NCBI GenBank assembly: GCA_019637685.1
Contig: JAHBVF010000014.1
Coordinates: 1-64,000 of the forward strand
DNA: 64,000 nt
Reading direction: 5' to 3'
DNA from: Caldilineaceae bacterium
Lineage (GTDB): Bacteria > Chloroflexota > Anaerolineae > Caldilineales > Caldilineaceae
Below, in pieces: positions 43,326 to 57,045 of this stretch. The notes below the pieces were generated by a model. It had not been told where the DNA came from and made no database searches. It saw nothing but the letters and a program-made list of their open reading frames with translations. Each line of letters begins with the position of its first letter. The stretch's first letter is position 1. The position numbers and the translations under genes were made by a program.

Positions 43326-44978
43326 CTATTCCTCTGCCCGGGGCAATGTAAACCAGAAAATACTTCCCACCCCCGGCTCGCTCTCCACACCGACCGTTCC
43401 CCGACACTTTTCCACAATTCGGCGCACAATTGATAGCCCCAATCCGTGGCCTTCCTGTTTGCTGGTATGCAAGCGGGTGAAAGGCAGAAAGAGTTGTGTC
43501 TGCTGCTCAGGCGTGAGACCCGCGCCATTGTCCTTGACCCAGAAACGTATGAAATCGTCGCCACAGTGGGTTGCCCCCAGCCAGATTTCCGGGGGGGTGC
43601 CGCCATATTTGATGGCGTTGCTCACATAATTGGCCCACACTTCTTCCAGCCATTGGGGATAGCCCAATGCCAGGGGCCACTCGTGGGGCATGTGCAGGAT
43701 GGCATCCCGTTGCTGGCGGCTCTCCTGCAGGCGGTTACACGCTTCTGTGACAATCGCTTGCATATCCACGGCGGTCAGTTGCACTTCCCGGCTGTGTAGC
43801 TGGGACATCAACAGAAGCCCGTCCACAATCTGGTGCATCTTTGTACTGCGCCGGGCAATGTGCCCCAGAAACTCCAGACGCTCCTCATTGCTGAGCAGAT
43901 CGTAATCGTCCAGCAACAGTTCCGCATAGCCCATAATTGATGTGAGTGGGTTCTTCAGGTCGTGGGCTACCGAGTGGGCGAAGGCGTCCAGGTCCGCGTT
44001 GCGTCCGGCCAGGTCTGCGGCCTGTTTGTGCAGGAGCAGATTCGTCTCTCGTAGCTGTTCGTATAGCTGCACTTTGCTGATGGCTGTGCCGGCGCGGGCG
44101 GCCAGTGTGGCCAGAAAGTCTATGTCGTTGGGGTGATAGTGCCGAGGCTCTCTTTCCATTGCATAGAGCACCCCCAAACAGGTCCCAGCCGCCAGCACAG
44201 GGACCCCGGCATAGGCCTGCAAGCGGAACTCTTTCAATATAGAATTGGCGGAGAAGGGATCTTGCTCGGTGTTTTCAACGACAACCGGTTGGCTGTTGTC
44301 CAGAATCCAGCGTGTGGCTCCCCCCTGCCGCCGAATGCGTCGGGCAGCCAGGTAAGGCGGCTGTCCCTCCACCGTCGATGCGCTGATTGTATACGTTTCC
44401 GTGGCCTGGTTCCAGAGAAGAATACTGGCCCCACCGCTGGCCGGCAGCAGGTCCGTGGCTATCTGGACAATTCGTTCGAGGGTCGTTTGCAGTTCGTCCG
44501 GCTCGTTGATTGCCAATTCAATGCTGGCCAGAGCCTCCTGCCGCCGGTATTGATATTCCAGCCGGGTCTTTTCGTTCTCCAAGGCCACCCGCAGCCGGTT
44601 CCATTCGGTCACATCCCGCGCGGTGATCACAAACCCATTGGGCTTGCCGGATTCATCCCGCAGCAGTGTGGTGATCAACCACGCCTGAAAGGGTGTGCCA
44701 TCTTTCTTGTGGTGGCGAATTTCTATTTCGTAGCTGTCCTGCTCGCTGAGGCGGCTGACGGTTTCCGCGGCATGGCGCTCCAGTTCCTCGCCGGGGTAGA
44801 GGTCCTGGATCCGACTGCCGATACTCTCTTGCAGGCTGTATCCGTGCATCTCTATCCAGGCCGGGTTGGCGTAGAGGATTTCGCCTCCCCAGGCCAATAC
44901 AGCAACACCATCCGGGCTTTGGGCCACAGCCCTGGCCAGGGCTTCAATGCTTGCTCGTCGTTCAATAAGAGAATGCAC
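43326..44978 (-). CDS. PAS-GAF sensor histidine kinase
   Basis: 550 residues, no membrane segment. PAS domain (about 15-125, ILYANPAWIEMHGYSLQESIG), coiled linker, GAF domain (about 150-305), then HisKA (AFAHSVAHDLKNPLTSIMGY) and HATPase_c (WANYVSNAIKYGG, VKDNGAGL, GHGLGLSIVRRIVEKCRG). The phospho-acceptor is the second His (HDLKNP), as in phytochrome-like and cyanobacterial kinases. The start is GTG at 44978 without a strong ribosome site. No response regulator is adjacent, so it is an orphan cytoplasmic kinase sensing a small ligand, redox or light through PAS/GAF; no chromophore cysteine is evident. Confidence 0.92.
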   Translation of the reverse strand: MHSLIERRASIEALARAVAQSPDGVAVLAWGGEILYANPAWIEMHGYSLQESIGSRIQDLYPGEELERHAAETVSRLSEQDSYEIEIRHHKKDGTPFQAWLITTLLRDESGKPNGFVITARDVTEWNRLRVALENEKTRLEYQYRRQEALASIELAINEPDELQTTLERIVQIATDLLPASGGASILLWNQATETYTISASTVEGQPPYLAARRIRRQGGATRWILDNSQPVVVENTEQDPFSANSILKEFRLQAYAGVPVLAAGTCLGVLYAMEREPRHYHPNDIDFLATLAARAGTAISKVQLYEQLRETNLLLHKQAADLAGRNADLDAFAHSVAHDLKNPLTSIMGYAELLLDDYDLLSNEERLEFLGHIARRSTKMHQIVDGLLLMSQLHSREVQLTAVDMQAIVTEACNRLQESRQQRDAILHMPHEWPLALGYPQWLEEVWANYVSNAIKYGGTPPEIWLGATHCGDDFIRFWVKDNGAGLTPEQQTQLFLPFTRLHTSKQEGHGLGLSIVRRIVEKCRGTVGVESEPGVGSIFWFTLPRAEE

Positions 44979-45017
44979 GTCTGAATCCGATATATTTGTT
45001 GCTGTTCGATCCCTACA

Positions 45018-49136
<4,119 letters not shown>

Positions 49137-49318
49137 AGAGTTTGCTAGTCCAAGGGCGGCGAATGATTCGGTGTTTGAATGGTTCGGACGATACGCAACA
49201 GCGATGCGGTGACGCGGTGGTTGTTCGCCGAAGCGACACTGCCCCCATCATACACCAATCGGGGAGGTGAAAACAAACTTCTGTTCTGAGTCGGGTGCAA
49301 TGCAGATGGGGGGCAACC
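49137..49318. other. Upstream region of dnaE
   Basis: Part of a 425-base gap without a gene. It contains GC-rich sequence from which dnaE transcription (leftward) must start. No clear promoter boxes are seen. Confidence 0.4.
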
Positions 49319-49381
49319 GATTCCGGGAATCGACCAAACCTGGTGCGAACGCCTTGGATGGTCTGGTCGATTCCCGGAATC
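49319..49381. repeat. GATTCCGGGAATC inverted-repeat element, copy 2
   Basis: Arms 49319-49340 and 49360-49381 match at 21 of 22 positions around a 19-base loop. The arm begins GATTCCGGGAATCGACCA. It is of the same family as 43206-43267, but here between divergent genes. Confidence 0.8.
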
Positions 49382-49456
49382 AGCACCGCGCGCCCAACTC
49401 GGATTACACCCTTCTGAGTCAAGAGCCTACGCTGTTTTACTCTCCCCGTCTGCTCT

Positions 49457-49492
49457 GCTACAATCTGAGCAGAAATCTGAGCAGATTGTAGC
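49457..49492. repeat. 11-bp hairpin upstream of the small membrane protein gene
   Basis: GCTACAATCTG (49457-49467) and CAGATTGTAGC (49482-49492) pair perfectly. The 14-base loop holds a second CTGA/TCTGAG pattern. It may be an operator or a transcript end from the left. Confidence 0.45.
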
Positions 49493-49562
49493 TTTGCTTG
49501 GGACAATCTGAATTTTGGTAAGGAATTTATCGAACTCTTCAAATTTTGCGAATAGGTTTCCC

Positions 49563-49847
49563 ATGTCCCTGGAATTTTGGCGGAATGTGTCGGTTATCTG
49601 GATAGCCATCCATGCCTTTGTTCTCTTTCTGATCCCTACGGTGATTGCCTATTTTGTGGTGCGGGGTATCAATTGGCTGCTTGCCAAGACAAAACTGGGT
49701 TTTGAGAAGGCGCAGGGTTTCAGCCGTCTGGTCAACGCACGAACCGAGACGATCTCCCAGCGAGTGGCTGCCCCGGTGATTGCCACCCACAGCAAAATGG
49801 CCCGTGTGGAAAGGATCGGCAAGAGTTTCTTTGGAAATGGCAAGTGA
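49563..49847 (+). CDS. Small single-pass membrane protein
   Basis: 94 residues. One strong membrane segment (about residues 8-30, VIWIAIHAFVLFLIPTVIAYFVV) is followed by a basic amphipathic region. No family recognised; in size and style it resembles small proteins found next to YtxH-like genes. The start at 49563 is chosen because the frame open to 49515 adds unsupported residues; the ribosome site is weak. A hairpin repeat begins one base after its stop codon and separates it from the next small gene. Confidence 0.6.
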   Translation: MSLEFWRNVSVIWIAIHAFVLFLIPTVIAYFVVRGINWLLAKTKLGFEKAQGFSRLVNARTETISQRVAAPVIATHSKMARVERIGKSFFGNGK

Positions 49848-49848
49848 G

Positions 49849-49935
49849 TACACTGGAAACAAAGTTATTCGACTACAGAAGTTCGACTTTTCTAAAAAGT
49901 CGAACTTCTACGCCCAAAACTTTGTTGACGCTGCA
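49849..49935 (+). repeat. 88-bp hairpin repeat, copy 4
   Basis: Nearly identical to 18678-18766: TACACTGGAAACAAAGT, then AGAAGTTCGACTTTT/AAAAGTCGAACTTCT, then TTGTTGACGCTGCA. It is inserted between two small membrane-protein genes. Confidence 0.88.
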
Positions 49936-49962
49936 GTGAGTTATGAACAGTGAGGAATTGCA

Positions 49963-50172
49963 ATGAAATCTTCGAATCGAATGGGTGTTTTGGTGACAGG
50001 TGTATTGGCTGGCGCATTTCTGGGGGGCATTTTTGCCTGGATGGCCAGCGATCGCGAGGGCGACGGCGAGAACGCGGCCGTGGCCGCGCTGGGGCCTTCC
50101 GACTATTTTCAATTGGGCATTAGCATCCTGACCCTGGCCCGCCAATTTGGTACAATGCTCAGCAAAGGATAG
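49963..50172 (+). CDS. Small glycine-rich membrane protein, YtxH-like
   Basis: 69 residues. A Gly/Ala-rich membrane segment (about residues 8-28, VLVTGVLAGAFLGGIFAWM) is followed by a short acidic stretch and a helix (YFQLGISILTLARQFGTML). The helix resembles YtxH-type small membrane proteins, without a firm match. AGGAA lies 6 bases before the ATG. It precedes the FprA-like reductase gene by about 90 bases on the same strand. Confidence 0.6.
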   Translation: MKSSNRMGVLVTGVLAGAFLGGIFAWMASDREGDGENAAVAALGPSDYFQLGISILTLARQFGTMLSKG

Positions 50173-50264
50173 TTTCTTAGGAATGCCATCGCCCAGTTTC
50201 TGCTGAAAAATATGCCGGAAAGCTGGACAGACGATATTCCTACCCGCAACGAAGGAGTTGACCA

Positions 50265-51653
50265 TTGGCAGGGAAATTAGGTTCTAGCAGCAGGCCGCTG
50301 CGTGTAGCAATTGTGGGTGCGGGTCCGTCGGGCTTCTATGCCGCGGGCGCGCTTCTGCAACAGAAGGATATCCACGTCTCCATCGACATCTTTGACCGGC
50401 TGCCCACACCCTACGGTCTGGTGCGCTACGGTGTCGCCCCCGATCACCAGAAGATCAAATCTGTTACCAAAGTCTATGAGCGCACTGTGCGGGACAGCCG
50501 GGTGCGCTATTTTGGCAATGTGGGGTTGGGCGAAGAGATCAGCCACGACGAACTCAAAAGCCATTACGACCAGATCATCTACGCCACGGGCGCGTCCTCT
50601 GACAAGCAGTTGGGCATCCCCGGTGAGGACCTGCAGGGCAGCTTCTCCGCCACGGAATTTGTGGCCTGGTACAACGGCCACCCGGATTTTACCGACCGGG
50701 ATTTTGACCTGAGCGTGGAAAGTGTGGCAATTATTGGCGTGGGCAATGTGGCGATGGATGTGACCCGCATTTTGGCCAAGTCGATTGACGAATTGGCCGA
50801 GACGGATATTGCCGACTACGCCCTGGAGAAACTGCGGGCCAGCCGTGTCAAACACATCCACGTTGTGGCCCGGCGGGGGCCTGCCCAGGCCAAGTTCACC
50901 AATCCCGAAATCAAAGAGTTGGGCGAACTGGCCGAAGCCGATGTGATTATCAACCCCGCAGATTTGGTTCTCGATCCGGCCAGCCGTATCAGCCTGGAAT
51001 CAGACCGCACCGCGGCCCGCAATCTGGAAACAATGCAGGCATTGGCCGAGCGGGGTGCCACGGGCAAACCCCGACAGATTCACTTCCACTTCCTGCGTTC
51101 GCCGGTGGAACTCTGCGGCGACACAGCCGTGAAATCCATGCGCATGGAAGTCAACGAATTGCATCCGACGGATACAGGCTATATTGCCTGCGATGGAATC
51201 GGCCGCTTTGAAACCCTGGATGTGGGGCTGGTATTCCGTTCGATTGGCTATCGCAGTGTGCCCATCCCTGGCGTTGCCTTCTATGACAAATGGGGCATTA
51301 TTCCCAACCAAAAGGGACGGGTCACTGCCACCCACCAGGGCGAGGTCGTGCCCGGCGAGTATGTGGTGGGCTGGGCCAAGCGGGGGCCAACCGGCGTCAT
51401 CGGCACGAATAAACCGGATTCCGTCGAGACAGTCAATCTGATGCTGGAAGATGTGGCGACATTGACGCCTGTGGCCGACGCTACAGCTGATCCCAAAGCG
51501 ATTGTGGCGTTGCTGCAAAAACGGGGCGTGGACTATTTCAACTTTGAAGACTGGCTGAAACTGGAAGCAATTGAGGACGAGCGGGGCAGAGCACAGGGAC
51601 GACCCCGGATAAAATTCACGTCCGAGGCTGATATGCTGGCGGCTATTCGCTAG
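50265..51653 (+). CDS. Ferredoxin/adrenodoxin-NADP reductase, FprA-like
   Basis: 462 residues. The FAD-binding loop VGAGPSGFYAAGALL (18-32) is followed by PTPYGLVRYGVAPDHQKIK, IYATGASSDKQLGIPGEDL and the NADP-binding VGNVAMDVTRIL. The C-terminus has IGYRSVPIPGVAF and GWAKRGPTGVIGTNKPDS. This is the FprA/adrenodoxin-reductase type, which moves electrons between NADPH and ferredoxin. The TTG at 50265 is taken as start since AAGGAG ends 7 bases before it. The partner ferredoxin is not encoded nearby. Confidence 0.92.
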   Translation: MAGKLGSSSRPLRVAIVGAGPSGFYAAGALLQQKDIHVSIDIFDRLPTPYGLVRYGVAPDHQKIKSVTKVYERTVRDSRVRYFGNVGLGEEISHDELKSHYDQIIYATGASSDKQLGIPGEDLQGSFSATEFVAWYNGHPDFTDRDFDLSVESVAIIGVGNVAMDVTRILAKSIDELAETDIADYALEKLRASRVKHIHVVARRGPAQAKFTNPEIKELGELAEADVIINPADLVLDPASRISLESDRTAARNLETMQALAERGATGKPRQIHFHFLRSPVELCGDTAVKSMRMEVNELHPTDTGYIACDGIGRFETLDVGLVFRSIGYRSVPIPGVAFYDKWGIIPNQKGRVTATHQGEVVPGEYVVGWAKRGPTGVIGTNKPDSVETVNLMLEDVATLTPVADATADPKAIVALLQKRGVDYFNFEDWLKLEAIEDERGRAQGRPRIKFTSEADMLAAIR

Positions 51654-51710
51654 GATTCGGCCAGCCGTCCGGCCTGTCTGAAGGGCTTTGGCTATTCGCT
51701 TGGATTGCTA

Positions 51711-53030
51711 TCAATTCTCTTCCTCTTTCGGCTCCAACAGCACATCCATCTCCTGGGTCTCGTCGTCTCCGCCCGGTACTATCTCGGCCTGCTCCGCCGA
51801 ATTGTGGGCCGCGTGCAGAAAATCCCGGCTGCCGGTATCCTGCCTGTCCGCCGCGTCCAGATCGTCCGTGTCGTCCGTATCCGGTGGCGCTGCATCCTTC
51901 TCCAGGGGCCAGCGGGCTGTGACGGAAGCCAACACTGGAAGCTCATCCAGGCTGCGGGCCGACGGAACAGCCGGGCCAGTCAGCGCGGGCAGATCGGCCA
52001 TCCGGGGCAGTTGCTCCATCTTCTGGTAGAGCTGGGCCAGGGCCGCGCCCGCCTTTTCCATGGGCAGGCGGCTGCGCACGGGCGTATCGGATGTTTCCCA
52101 CAGGTTTGCCAGCGCGGGGAAGTCCCACACCGCGGCCATCACACTTTCGCTGCGGAAGTTGGCGCTCTCCACCAGCACACCGCTGGCGTTGGGCGTCAAT
52201 TCCTGGGGGGCCAAAATCGCCGACTTGCCCGCAAAGGGGTCCCGCTGGCGGCGGCTGAATTCGTTGTGCCCCACCAGAAAACTGATGGCCCCAAAGAGTT
52301 GATTGTCCTGCATTCGGGCCAGCATCCCCGCCCGCAATTTCTCGTATAGCACCCGTTCTGTGGCCGCGCCCTGGGCAACCAAAATCTCTGCGCCCTGATA
52401 GGCCAACAGACGGCCAATTTCCGGGTAGAGCACATCCCCGCCCAGCATCAGCCCGATCCGTCCCACATCCGTCTGGATCACATTCCACTCTGCGCCCGGC
52501 TGGGCCAGGTCTTCGTCCTCCGGGTGCAGAATGCCTTTGGCCTGATAGCCCAGCCGTTCACCCCCCGGCCCGTAGACAACGGCAATGTTGCGCACGATCC
52601 CATCCGCCGGGTCGGGCAGATAGGCACTGGGCGCAACCAGCGTCAGGTCGAACTCCTTGGCCAGCTCGCCATAGGTGGCTTCGTAGGCTGTCCACAGTTC
52701 CGCGCCTTTCAGCTCCAGCAGCCCGCCCAGCAGATGCCGAAAATCCGCTTTCATCGAACGGGCCAGAACACCCGCCAGATTCCCTTTCATCTTCTGCCAG
52801 AGGGAGACCCGCCGTCGCCGCGCGCCATCCGCAGACATCAGCAACGAGGCGTGGAAGCCAGCCAGCAGAGGCGGAGCCACCATCAGCCCGGCCAATTCGG
52901 GAAAGATCACCAGCCGCGCCCGTTTGGTGGTGGCCGAGCGCAGAAAGCGGCGCAGATCGTCCTTGTGCTCGGCTTGGCTGCGGGGCAGGCGCATCTTTTG
53001 TTGGACACAGGCGACAATCAGCGTTTCCAC
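51711..53030 (-). CDS. Nitrilase-superfamily protein lacking the catalytic cysteine
   Basis: 439 residues. The nitrilase fold covers about 1-320: glutamate E45 (IFPELAG) and lysine K165 (YQAKGILHPEDE) of the Glu-Lys-Cys triad are kept. At the nucleophile position, normally Cys in a CYD-type motif followed by PE, the sequence is GLMLGGDVLYPE, with glycine 197 in place of Cys. The protein should therefore not hydrolyse C-N bonds. The last 120 residues are acidic (DTDDTDDLDAAD) and probably flexible. The family also contains binding-only members. It is divergent from the anion transporter gene. Confidence 0.82.
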   Translation of the reverse strand: METLIVACVQQKMRLPRSQAEHKDDLRRFLRSATTKRARLVIFPELAGLMVAPPLLAGFHASLLMSADGARRRRVSLWQKMKGNLAGVLARSMKADFRHLLGGLLELKGAELWTAYEATYGELAKEFDLTLVAPSAYLPDPADGIVRNIAVVYGPGGERLGYQAKGILHPEDEDLAQPGAEWNVIQTDVGRIGLMLGGDVLYPEIGRLLAYQGAEILVAQGAATERVLYEKLRAGMLARMQDNQLFGAISFLVGHNEFSRRQRDPFAGKSAILAPQELTPNASGVLVESANFRSESVMAAVWDFPALANLWETSDTPVRSRLPMEKAGAALAQLYQKMEQLPRMADLPALTGPAVPSARSLDELPVLASVTARWPLEKDAAPPDTDDTDDLDAADRQDTGSRDFLHAAHNSAEQAEIVPGGDDETQEMDVLLEPKEEEN

Positions 53031-53290
53031 GGGCAGGTCCCAGAAAGATGAAGGAACGAAGGGAAAATGTCTGATGAAAGGTGCAGCCGTATCCGATTGC
53101 CGCGCTGTCTCAGCAGACCAACTCTTTCCCGCAGTCTACCACAGGCACAATACCCTTCCAATTGGGGACTTTCCAGAATCACACCAGACGCACAGGCAGA
53201 GGACTGGCCCCGCGGCTAGTATCGTTATTGGGTTATGGGTATACACTGTTCCCGGATCGTGTAGGTTTGACAACTTTTGTGAGCGTATTT

Positions 53291-55138
53291 ATGACCCCTG
53301 AAATGATTCTCGTATTTTCCATACTTGGCGTGACAATTCTGCTCTTCCTCTCGGATCGCATCCGGCTGGACCTGGTGGCGATGATGGCGCTCTTGGCCCT
53401 GCTCCTGACCGGTATGATTACCACCGACGAGGCACTAGCCGGTTTTTCCGACCCGATTGTGCTGATTATTGCGGGCCTTTTTGTGGTGGGCGGCGCGCTC
53501 TATCAGACCGGTGTGGCCGGGCTGATGGGGCGCTGGCTCTATCGCGTGGCCGGCGGGAATGTCACCCGTTTGATGATTTTTACAATTCTGACAGTAGCTG
53601 TTCTCTCTGGATTTATGAGTTCCACCGGTGCAACGGCTGTGCTGCTACCTGTGGTTGTGATGCTGGCGCGGGACGCGCGCATCAGCCCCTCCAAACTGTT
53701 GATGCCCTTGGCCTTTGGCGCGCTTGCGGGTGGGCTGCTCACACTCATCGGCACGCCGCCCAATATTGTGGTCAGCAATGTCCTGCGGGGCGCGGGCTAT
53801 GCCCCCTTCGGCTTTTTCACTTTTACACCCATCGGGCTGCTTGTGCTGGCTCTGCTGATTGGCTTTATGCTGCTGGTCGGCTGGCGGCTGTTGCCTGATC
53901 GCCAGCCCAACGGCGAGGACAGCTATACCAGCAGCGCCATTGTCGTGGACTCGAAGGAGATGGCCGCCGCCTATGGCCTGAAGCAGAGCCTCTTTCGCCT
54001 GCGGGTGCGGCGCAATTCGCCACTGGTCGGCCATTCTTTGGCAGCCATCAAACTGCGAAACCGCTATCAGGTCCAGGTGCTTGAAGTGCAGTCCTGGCCG
54101 GACAATGCCCGCCATATCCAGCCTCCTTCGCCTGCCCACGACGGCTATACCATCCGTGCCCACGATGTGCTGCACGTGCAGGGCCGGGCTGTGGATGTGA
54201 TGTATCTGGCCAGGGAAGCGTCCTTGGGCCTGCGCCCCACAGAGGAGGAGCCGGGCCGTCCTGTGTCCGCAGAATTGGGCCTGGCCGAGGTAATGCCCAC
54301 ACCGGCTTCGCAGATGCTGGGCCAGACTTTGCAGGAACTGCGTTTTCGCTCGGTCTATGGCGTCACAGCCCTGGGAATCAAACGTATGGGGAAGCCTCTG
54401 AGCGGTGACCCGGCTTCTGTCAAGCTGGAATTTGGCGATACATTGCTCATCTGTGGGGCCTGGAAAGACATCGCCAACCTGCAAAAGGAGCGCCACAATC
54501 TGGTGGTGATCGGCCAGCCTAAAGAGATGGCCGACGCGCTGCTGGACACAGCCAAAGCACCACTGGCCTGCACAATTCTGCTGGGGATGCTGGGGCTGAT
54601 GGTTTTTGGCGTTGTGCCCACTGTGACCGCGGTTCTGCTGGCGTCTGTGGCTCTGGTGCTCACCGGCTGTCTGCGCCCCCAGGAAGTCTACCGTACCATC
54701 AGTTGGGAGAGTCTGGTGCTGATTGCCGGGATGCTGCCCATGTCCACCGCTCTGCAAAAGGTGGGAGGTGTGGAGTTCATCGCCGATGGGCTGATTGCCG
54801 GCGTGGGCGGGCTGGGGCCGCTGGCTGTGCTGGCCGGTGTCTTTCTCATCACCAGTCTCTTCAGCCAGTTTATTTCCAACACCGCCACAACTGTGCTGGT
54901 GGCCCCCATTGCTGTGGCCGCTGCCGCCGCAATGGGGGTCACGCCCCAGGCTTTTCTGATGGCCGTGGCCGTGGCCGCGTCCAGTGCCTTTGCCACGCCC
55001 ATTGCCTCGCCGGTGAATACACTGGTGCTGGCTCCCGGCGGCTATCATTTCTTCGATTTTGTGAAGATCGGTGTGCCGCTGATGCTGTTGATGCTGGCCC
55101 TGAGTGTGGGCGTGCTGCCTCTCCTCTTTCCTTTCTGA
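53291..55138 (+). CDS. DASS/SLC13-type anion transporter with RCK_C domains
   Basis: 615 residues, about eleven membrane helices in two halves. Family motifs are FMSSTGATAVLLPV and LTLIGTPPNIVVSNVL in the first half and FISNTATTVLVAPIA with ATPIASPVNTLVLAPGGY in the second. Between them lie two TrkA_C (RCK_C) domains (about 215-400), as in SAC1/YbiR-type sodium:sulfate or dicarboxylate carriers; these probably bind a small regulatory ligand. The ATG at 53291 gives the normal N-terminus; the frame is open to 53081 without support. The ribosome site is weak. Confidence 0.9.
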   Translation: MTPEMILVFSILGVTILLFLSDRIRLDLVAMMALLALLLTGMITTDEALAGFSDPIVLIIAGLFVVGGALYQTGVAGLMGRWLYRVAGGNVTRLMIFTILTVAVLSGFMSSTGATAVLLPVVVMLARDARISPSKLLMPLAFGALAGGLLTLIGTPPNIVVSNVLRGAGYAPFGFFTFTPIGLLVLALLIGFMLLVGWRLLPDRQPNGEDSYTSSAIVVDSKEMAAAYGLKQSLFRLRVRRNSPLVGHSLAAIKLRNRYQVQVLEVQSWPDNARHIQPPSPAHDGYTIRAHDVLHVQGRAVDVMYLAREASLGLRPTEEEPGRPVSAELGLAEVMPTPASQMLGQTLQELRFRSVYGVTALGIKRMGKPLSGDPASVKLEFGDTLLICGAWKDIANLQKERHNLVVIGQPKEMADALLDTAKAPLACTILLGMLGLMVFGVVPTVTAVLLASVALVLTGCLRPQEVYRTISWESLVLIAGMLPMSTALQKVGGVEFIADGLIAGVGGLGPLAVLAGVFLITSLFSQFISNTATTVLVAPIAVAAAAAMGVTPQAFLMAVAVAASSAFATPIASPVNTLVLAPGGYHFFDFVKIGVPLMLLMLALSVGVLPLLFPF

Positions 55139-55180
55139 TTTGTGACTATTTAGCCATCAGCCAGTCGGTTAGCAAACGTC

Positions 55181-55282
55181 GGTTGAGTAGCCTGGGGCAG
55201 TTTGTGGCCGTATCGAAACCAGTTTGCGGGTCTACCCGCTTTGGTTTCGATACGGCCACAAACTGCCGTGGCCTACTCAACC
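55181..55282. repeat. Long 40-bp-arm hairpin element
   Basis: Arms 55181-55220 and 55243-55282 match at 36 of 40 positions, starting GGTTGAGTAG and ending CGTATCGAAACC. The loop holds a further GCGGGT/ACCCGC stem. GGTTGAGTAG...CGTATCGAAACC palindromes are known as frequent intergenic elements in Actinobacteria. It lies after the transporter gene; no gene is seen in 55139-55447. Confidence 0.8.
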
Positions 55283-55447
55283 GGCGCTGGCCTGAATAGT
55301 CACTCTGATTTTTCCTCTTCTGGGTGTCTGAACCATCGGGGAGGGGCCGGTTCCTGAACTGTCTGCCTCTTCTCTTCACTTTGACCGTCTGCCCTGGCCC
55401 AGTTATAATGGCCCTATTCAACCACAACCCCCGCGGACATAGATTCT

Positions 55448-56080
55448 GTGATCGACCAGCACCTCGACCCAACCGATGGCGAACGCGACTTCTGGCGGCT
55501 GATTCGGGATCGGCGATCGGTTCGTCGCTATCAGCCCCGCCCCGTCTCCCGCTGGCTGTTGGAACGCATCCTCACCGCGGCCATGTGGGCGCCGTCTGCC
55601 CACAACCGCCAGCCCTGGCGTTTCTGTGTGGTGGAGACAGCGACGCAGAAACTGGCCCTGAGCGAGGCCATGGGTTCTCGCTGGCGGCAGGATTTGACCA
55701 ATGACAAAGCAGACCCGGAGTTTATCCAGCTGCGGGTGGCTGTCAGCCACGCCCGGCTTACCGGTGCGGCCGCGCTGGTGGTGGCCGCGGTCTGTATGGA
55801 CGATATGGATGACTATCCGGACCCATCCCGGGCCGAAGCCGAATGGCTGATGGCTGTGCAAAGCACGGCCCTGGCCTGTCAGAATCTTCTGTTGGCCGCC
55901 CACCACTACGGCCTGGGCGCGTGCTGGATGTGCGCGCCGCTTTTCGTTCCCGATACAGTACGGGGTATACTCAGCTTACCGAGTACGTGGCATCCCCAGG
56001 CGCTGATCACCCTGGGATATCCGGCGGAAGAGAAAGAGAAGGAGCGAGTCCCAATGGGGGAGCGGGTGCTATGGCGATAA
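55448..56080 (+). CDS. Nitroreductase-family protein, probable dehydro-F420-0 reductase
   Basis: 210 residues, FMN-binding nitroreductase fold: [13 protein letters not shown] (FMN phosphate contacts), [47 protein letters not shown]. Directly followed by cofD and cofC in one operon (10-base overlap with cofD). This matches the nitroreductase domain of mycobacterial FbiB, which reduces dehydro-F420-0 to F420-0. Hence a role in F420 maturation is inferred; a general nitroreductase is the alternative. The ATG lies just after a TTCTGTG leader without strong ribosome site; GTG at 55448 is the likely start codon. Confidence 0.82.
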   Translation: MIDQHLDPTDGERDFWRLIRDRRSVRRYQPRPVSRWLLERILTAAMWAPSAHNRQPWRFCVVETATQKLALSEAMGSRWRQDLTNDKADPEFIQLRVAVSHARLTGAAALVVAAVCMDDMDDYPDPSRAEAEWLMAVQSTALACQNLLLAAHHYGLGACWMCAPLFVPDTVRGILSLPSTWHPQALITLGYPAEEKEKERVPMGERVLWR

Positions 56081-57045
56081 CGACGAAAGCAACAAAACCG
56101 AAGATTGTGGCTTTGGCCGGTGGTGTGGGCGGCGCCAAACTGGCCGCGGGCCTGCAAGCAGCACTGCCGCCTGGCAGCCTGACTGTCATTGTCAACACCG
56201 GCGACGATTTTGAGCATTGGGGTCTCAATATCTGCCCAGACCTGGACACAGTGCTCTACAATCTGGCGGATATGCACAACCCGGAGATGGGTTGGGGCCG
56301 TCGGGACGAGCGTTGGACAGTGCTGGATGAGGTCGAGCGTTTTGGCGGGGAGAACTGGTTTCGCATAGGCGACCGCGACCTGGCGCTCCATCTGCGCCGT
56401 ACCGAATGGCTGCGCATGGGCCTCTCGCTGACCGAAGTGATCGATCGCCTGCGCCGGATGTTGGGCATTCCTTCCACCATTTTGCCTATGTGCAACGAGC
56501 CGGTGCGCACACTTGTCCACACCGAAGAGGGCGATCTGCCCTTTCAGCACTATTTTGTGCGCCGCCGTTGCGAGCCTGCACTGATCGATCTTTCGTTTGT
56601 GGGGGCCGACAGCGCCACCCTTTCGCCAGAAGTACGAAAGGCCCTGCAGAGCGCTGATCTGATCGTCTTCTGCCCCAGCAACCCCTACGTGAGCATCGAC
56701 CCCATCCTCAGCGTGCCGGGGCTGCGCGGAATGGTGCGCCAGTCGAGCGCGCCCCGGATTGCGGTCAGCCCCATTGTGGGCGGCCAGGCGCTGAAAGGTC
56801 CCGCGGCCAAAATGATGCGAGAACTGGGCGAGGTAAGCAGCCCGCTGACTGTGGTTGACCACTTGGGCGATGTGCTGGATGGATTCGTCCTGGACCGTGC
56901 GGACGCGGTGCTGGCCGATGCTGTCATTCTGCATGCACTGGTGACCGGCACGGTTATGACTGATCTTCCCTCCAAAGAGCGCCTGGCCCAGGAAGTTCTC
57001 GCGTTTGGGGCCACCTTGCGTCAATCCTCCATCCCCGCTGATTGA
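56071..57045 (+). CDS. cofD: 2-phospho-L-lactate/phosphoenolpyruvate transferase (F420 biosynthesis)
   Basis: 324 residues. [17 protein letters not shown] at the N-terminus, [64 protein letters not shown] and [16 protein letters not shown] are the diagnostic CofD/FbiA motifs. The enzyme joins the activated phospho-C3 moiety to the deazaflavin Fo. It starts at ATG 56071 inside the nitroreductase gene and ends at TGATG with cofC, so the three genes are co-translated. CofE (ligase) and Fo synthase must be elsewhere. Confidence 0.94.
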   Translation: MAITTKATKPKIVALAGGVGGAKLAAGLQAALPPGSLTVIVNTGDDFEHWGLNICPDLDTVLYNLADMHNPEMGWGRRDERWTVLDEVERFGGENWFRIGDRDLALHLRRTEWLRMGLSLTEVIDRLRRMLGIPSTILPMCNEPVRTLVHTEEGDLPFQHYFVRRRCEPALIDLSFVGADSATLSPEVRKALQSADLIVFCPSNPYVSIDPILSVPGLRGMVRQSSAPRIAVSPIVGGQALKGPAAKMMRELGEVSSPLTVVDHLGDVLDGFVLDRADAVLADAVILHALVTGTVMTDLPSKERLAQEVLAFGATLRQSSIPAD

